From Ruminococcus flavefaciens (GTDB lineage Bacteria; Bacillota; Clostridia; Oscillospirales; Ruminococcaceae): DNA of 7,444 nt. Both the position numbers and the translations under genes were made by a program. A model generated the notes under the pieces. The model made no database searches. It was not told where the DNA came from and saw only the letters and a list, made by a program, of their open reading frames with translations. Below are positions 5,104 to 7,444 of this stretch, piece after piece. The DNA lies in assembly GCA_002348905.1 (NCBI GenBank), contig DEBW01000068.1, forward strand, positions 905-8,348. Reading direction: 5' to 3'. How positions within the stretch are numbered: the stretch's first letter is position 1; every line of letters starts with the position of its first letter.

Positions 5104-7444
5104 TTACATATCACTCAGAAATTCACGGATAGCCTTGTCAGCTTCATTCACCCTTGCACGGAATTCAGTTGCAGATATTCGCATAGCTCCGCTGCCAAAA
5201 ATTATCATCTGCTCCGGACCGTCAGAAGTGGCAACTCTGACACGGTGGTTCTTTGAAAGCTCATGGCTGACACGTTCTATGTAGGTATCGGCAGTTTCGG
5301 ACTCTTTGGTATATACTATATTAATATTGTAATAGCGTTCAACGTCACGGTGTCTGCCCTTGACCTTGTATGCATCGAACACAAGTATCACTTCACAGCC
5401 GGCGTAGCCCTGATAATTGCACATTATCTTCACAAGCTCCGCCCTTGCGGCATCAAGGTTCTCAGAAGCTATTTTTTTCAGGTCATCCCATGCAAAAATG
5501 ATATTGTACCCGTCAACAAGAAGATAGTCAGGGCCTTCATATTTCGGCAGACTTACAGGCTTGCTGTAGTCGCTCTCTATCTTACGGCGCTTGAAAGCTT
5601 TTCGTGGATCACGCTCGATTTTGCCGTAGGTGCGCTCGAATATCTCCATAAGTTCCTCGTCGGAAGCAGCTCTCTCAAAGAATCGCTGTACCTTTTTCTG
5701 CTTTTCGTCCTGATTTTCGGAGGTATCAGCAGAAAGGACAGACGGCAGATGCATATGCTCAGGAACTTCGTTCCACTTGACAACATAGCCTGCTCCGTGA
5801 CTGCAAAATATAGAATCTGCGCTGTTTTCAAGGTCTGACTCGCATTCGTAGCCTATTGAAGCTATGACCTCCTTGGCATTGTGACACGGTCTGTAACCGC
5901 TGTTCACGCAGGAAATATGTCCTCGTCCTCTTGTGTAGCCTATAACTTCCGACTGGTACTCGCTAAGCTCTGATACAGGCGCTGAACCGCTTATCACCGA
6001 CATTTCTCCCACAGTCTCAGGAGCTTCAAACTCAGCGGACATATGCTGAAGGTCAGCAATGGCTCTGCCGACAAATTCAGACGGTATTTCAAGTTCATAG
6101 TCGTAATACGGCTCAAGGAGTACGCTTTTGGCAGACATAAGTCCCTGACGGACTGCACGGTAAGTTGCCTGACGGAAGTCTCCGCCCTCGGTATGTTTAA
6201 GGTGAGCTTTTCCGGCTGCAAGAGTTATCTTCATATCTGTTATCGGCGAACCGGTCAGAACTCCGATATATTCCTTTTCTTCGAGGTGAGTGAGGATAAG
6301 TCTCTGCCAGTTGCGGTCAAGGTCATCCTCGGAGCATTCTGCTGCGAACTGCAATCCGCTTCCAGCCGGCAAAGGCTCTAAAATAAGGTGAACTTCCGCA
6401 TAATGGCGTAAAGGCTCGTAATGTCCGACACCTTCAACAGTATTGCGTATAGTCTCCTTGTACGCTACAGCTCCGCTGCCGAAAGTTATGGTATAGCCGA
6501 ACTTGTCCTCTATCATGCGGCTGAGCACTTCAAGCTGCACTGCTCCCATTAGCTGAATATGTATCTCTCTGAGCTGTTCGTTCCATATAATGTGGAGCTG
6601 TGGGTCTTCGTCTTCAAGACGGCGCATATCTTTAAGTACATCATAGGCGTTTTTCTCAGACGGATATTCAGCCTTGTATGTCATTACCGGCTCTAATACC
6701 GCCCTGTCGGAATTTCGTATGCAGCCTATGCCCTGACCTGCAAATGTGCCTTCAAGTCCGGTAACAGCGCATACCTCGCCTGCTTCCGCCTTTTCAGCAT
6801 TACGGAATTTTTCGCCGGAATAGAAGCGTACTGAGCTTACTTTTCCTGTGACTTCATTGCCGTCAGCGTCCGTGTATGTGAGTTCGTCACGCACTTTCAG
6901 CTCTCCGCCGAGAACTTTCAGATGCGTGAGCCTTGTACCCTTGCTATCGTAGGATATCTTGTATACTTTCAGCCCAAATTCAGCATAATGCTCCTGCTCC
7001 ACCGTGTAACGGTCAAGAGCCTCCGCAAATTCTTCAACGCCTTCCATTTTCAGCGCTGAACCGAAAAAGCACGGGAATATGCGTCTTTCTGCTATGGCGG
7101 CAGTTATCTCGCTGTCTGAGAGAGTACCGTTTTCGAGGTATGACTCCATAAGAGCTTCATCGCAGGCGGCTGCATTTTCGCATAGTTCGTCTCCGTGCAT
7201 ACTGAAATCGGTACACCGGTCTGAAAGCTGACGGCGCAGTTTTCCAAGTACAGATGACTTGTCCGCACCGATAAGATCCATTTTGTTCACGAATATAAAA
7301 ACCGGCACTTCGTACTTCATAAGGAGCTTCCACAATGTTGTAGTATGGCTCTGTACTCCGTCAGTACCGCTTATAACAAGTATGGCATAGTCCATAACAC
7401 GCATGGTACGCTCAGTTTCAGCCGAGAAGTCAACGTGTCCGGGT
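5104..7444 (-). CDS. Tet(M)/EF-G-like ribosomal GTPase fused to a C-terminal YacP/Rae1-type NYN ribonuclease (5' end missing)
   Basis: The reading frame is open to the window edge; about 779 residues are visible and roughly 75 N-terminal residues (G1, G2) lie outside. Numbers below count from the Met at 7404. The frame before it gives PGHVDF, the end of the G3 motif DTPGH. G4 NKMD is at 40-43 and G5 SAL at 116-118. Domain II is about 144-220, domain III about 245-310 with QLMGAVQLEVL, and the domain IV/V region about 325-520 with PLPAGSG (345-351) and LLEPYYDYE (429-437). A conserved segment NSADSIFCSHGAGY follows (about 527-540). A charged linker (about 555-618) leads to the NYN/PIN-like domain (about 620-766): LVDGYNI with Asp631, ETAD with Asp706 and ATSD with Asp728, the expected acidic metal site. 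B. subtilis Rae1 with these motifs cleaves mRNA in the ribosomal A site. I infer GTP-dependent ribosome binding plus mRNA cleavage. No clear terminator follows. Confidence 0.9.
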   Translation of the reverse strand, partial: PGHVDFSAETERTMRVMDYAILVISGTDGVQSHTTTLWKLLMKYEVPVFIFVNKMDLIGADKSSVLGKLRRQLSDRCTDFSMHGDELCENAAACDEALMESYLENGTLSDSEITAAIAERRIFPCFFGSALKMEGVEEFAEALDRYTVEQEHYAEFGLKVYKISYDSKGTRLTHLKVLGGELKVRDELTYTDADGNEVTGKVSSVRFYSGEKFRNAEKAEAGEVCAVTGLEGTFAGQGIGCIRNSDRAVLEPVMTYKAEYPSEKNAYDVLKDMRRLEDEDPQLHIIWNEQLREIHIQLMGAVQLEVLSRMIEDKFGYTITFGSGAVAYKETIRNTVEGVGHYEPLRHYAEVHLILEPLPAGSGLQFAAECSEDDLDRNWQRLILTHLEEKEYIGVLTGSPITDMKITLAAGKAHLKHTEGGDFRQATYRAVRQGLMSAKSVLLEPYYDYELEIPSEFVGRAIADLQHMSAEFEAPETVGEMSVISGSAPVSELSEYQSEVIGYTRGRGHISCVNSGYRPCHNAKEVIASIGYECESDLENSADSIFCSHGAGYVVKWNEVPEHMHLPSVLSADTSENQDEKQKKVQRFFERAASDEELMEIFERTYGKIERDPRKAFKRRKIESDYSKPVSLPKYEGPDYLLVDGYNIIFAWDDLKKIASENLDAARAELVKIMCNYQGYAGCEVILVFDAYKVKGRHRDVERYYNINIVYTKESETADTYIERVSHELSKNHRVRVATSDGPEQMIIFGSGAMRISATEFRARVNEADKAIREFLSDM

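Noticed and set aside
5263..5838. Plus-strand open frame of 191 codons opposite the nuclease domain
   Set aside because: It is the shadow of the minus-strand gene, with no SD or recognisable motif.
5104..7444. Simple tetracycline-resistance gene of the tet(M)/tet(W) type
   Set aside because: The drug-site loop tip is different and a complete nuclease domain is attached; overall it resembles a separate translation-factor family.

Overview
The window suggests a Gram-positive anaerobe of the class Clostridia, most likely a Ruminococcus-like member of the Oscillospiraceae. The reasons are strong AAGGAGG ribosome-binding sites, near-consensus sigma-A promoters, AT-rich gaps between genes of moderate GC, a sodium-pumping decarboxylase operon with a free-standing biotin carrier, and a Tet(M)-like GTPase fused to a YacP/Rae1-type nuclease. 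The genus is inferred from gene style and cannot be proved from this sequence. All six genes lie on the minus strand, so they are transcribed from high to low coordinates.

Region 7444-5104 (enters from the right edge, gene start missing): a translational GTPase of the EF-G/Tet(M) class carrying a C-terminal NYN/PIN-like ribonuclease domain of the YacP (Rae1) type. In Bacillus subtilis free-standing Rae1 cuts mRNA in the ribosomal A site, the same site that Tet(M)-like GTPases enter. The fusion therefore looks like a self-delivering, ribosome-dependent mRNA-cleaving factor, and it is the most interesting item here.

Region 5103-1379: a 233-bp gap with a sigma-A promoter and a roughly 100-nt leader, then four tightly packed genes. 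They are the oxaloacetate decarboxylase alpha carboxyltransferase (no biotin domain), the small membrane OadG-type subunit, a separate biotin carrier with an Ala/Pro linker, and the membrane beta subunit. A strong intrinsic terminator follows. Spacing is minimal: stop codons merge into the next Shine-Dalgarno site (TAAGGAGG) twice, and one junction is an ATGA overlap. Together the products would decarboxylate oxaloacetate through carboxybiotin and couple CO2 release to sodium export.

Region 1378-1: an AT-rich gap with a perfect-consensus sigma-A promoter (TTGACA, 17 bp, TATAAT), then a membrane-anchored VanY-like (M15B) protein and its terminator. Two of its expected catalytic or metal residues are replaced (His to Arg, Glu to Cys), so it looks like a pseudo-peptidase that still carries the fold and a complete expression unit.
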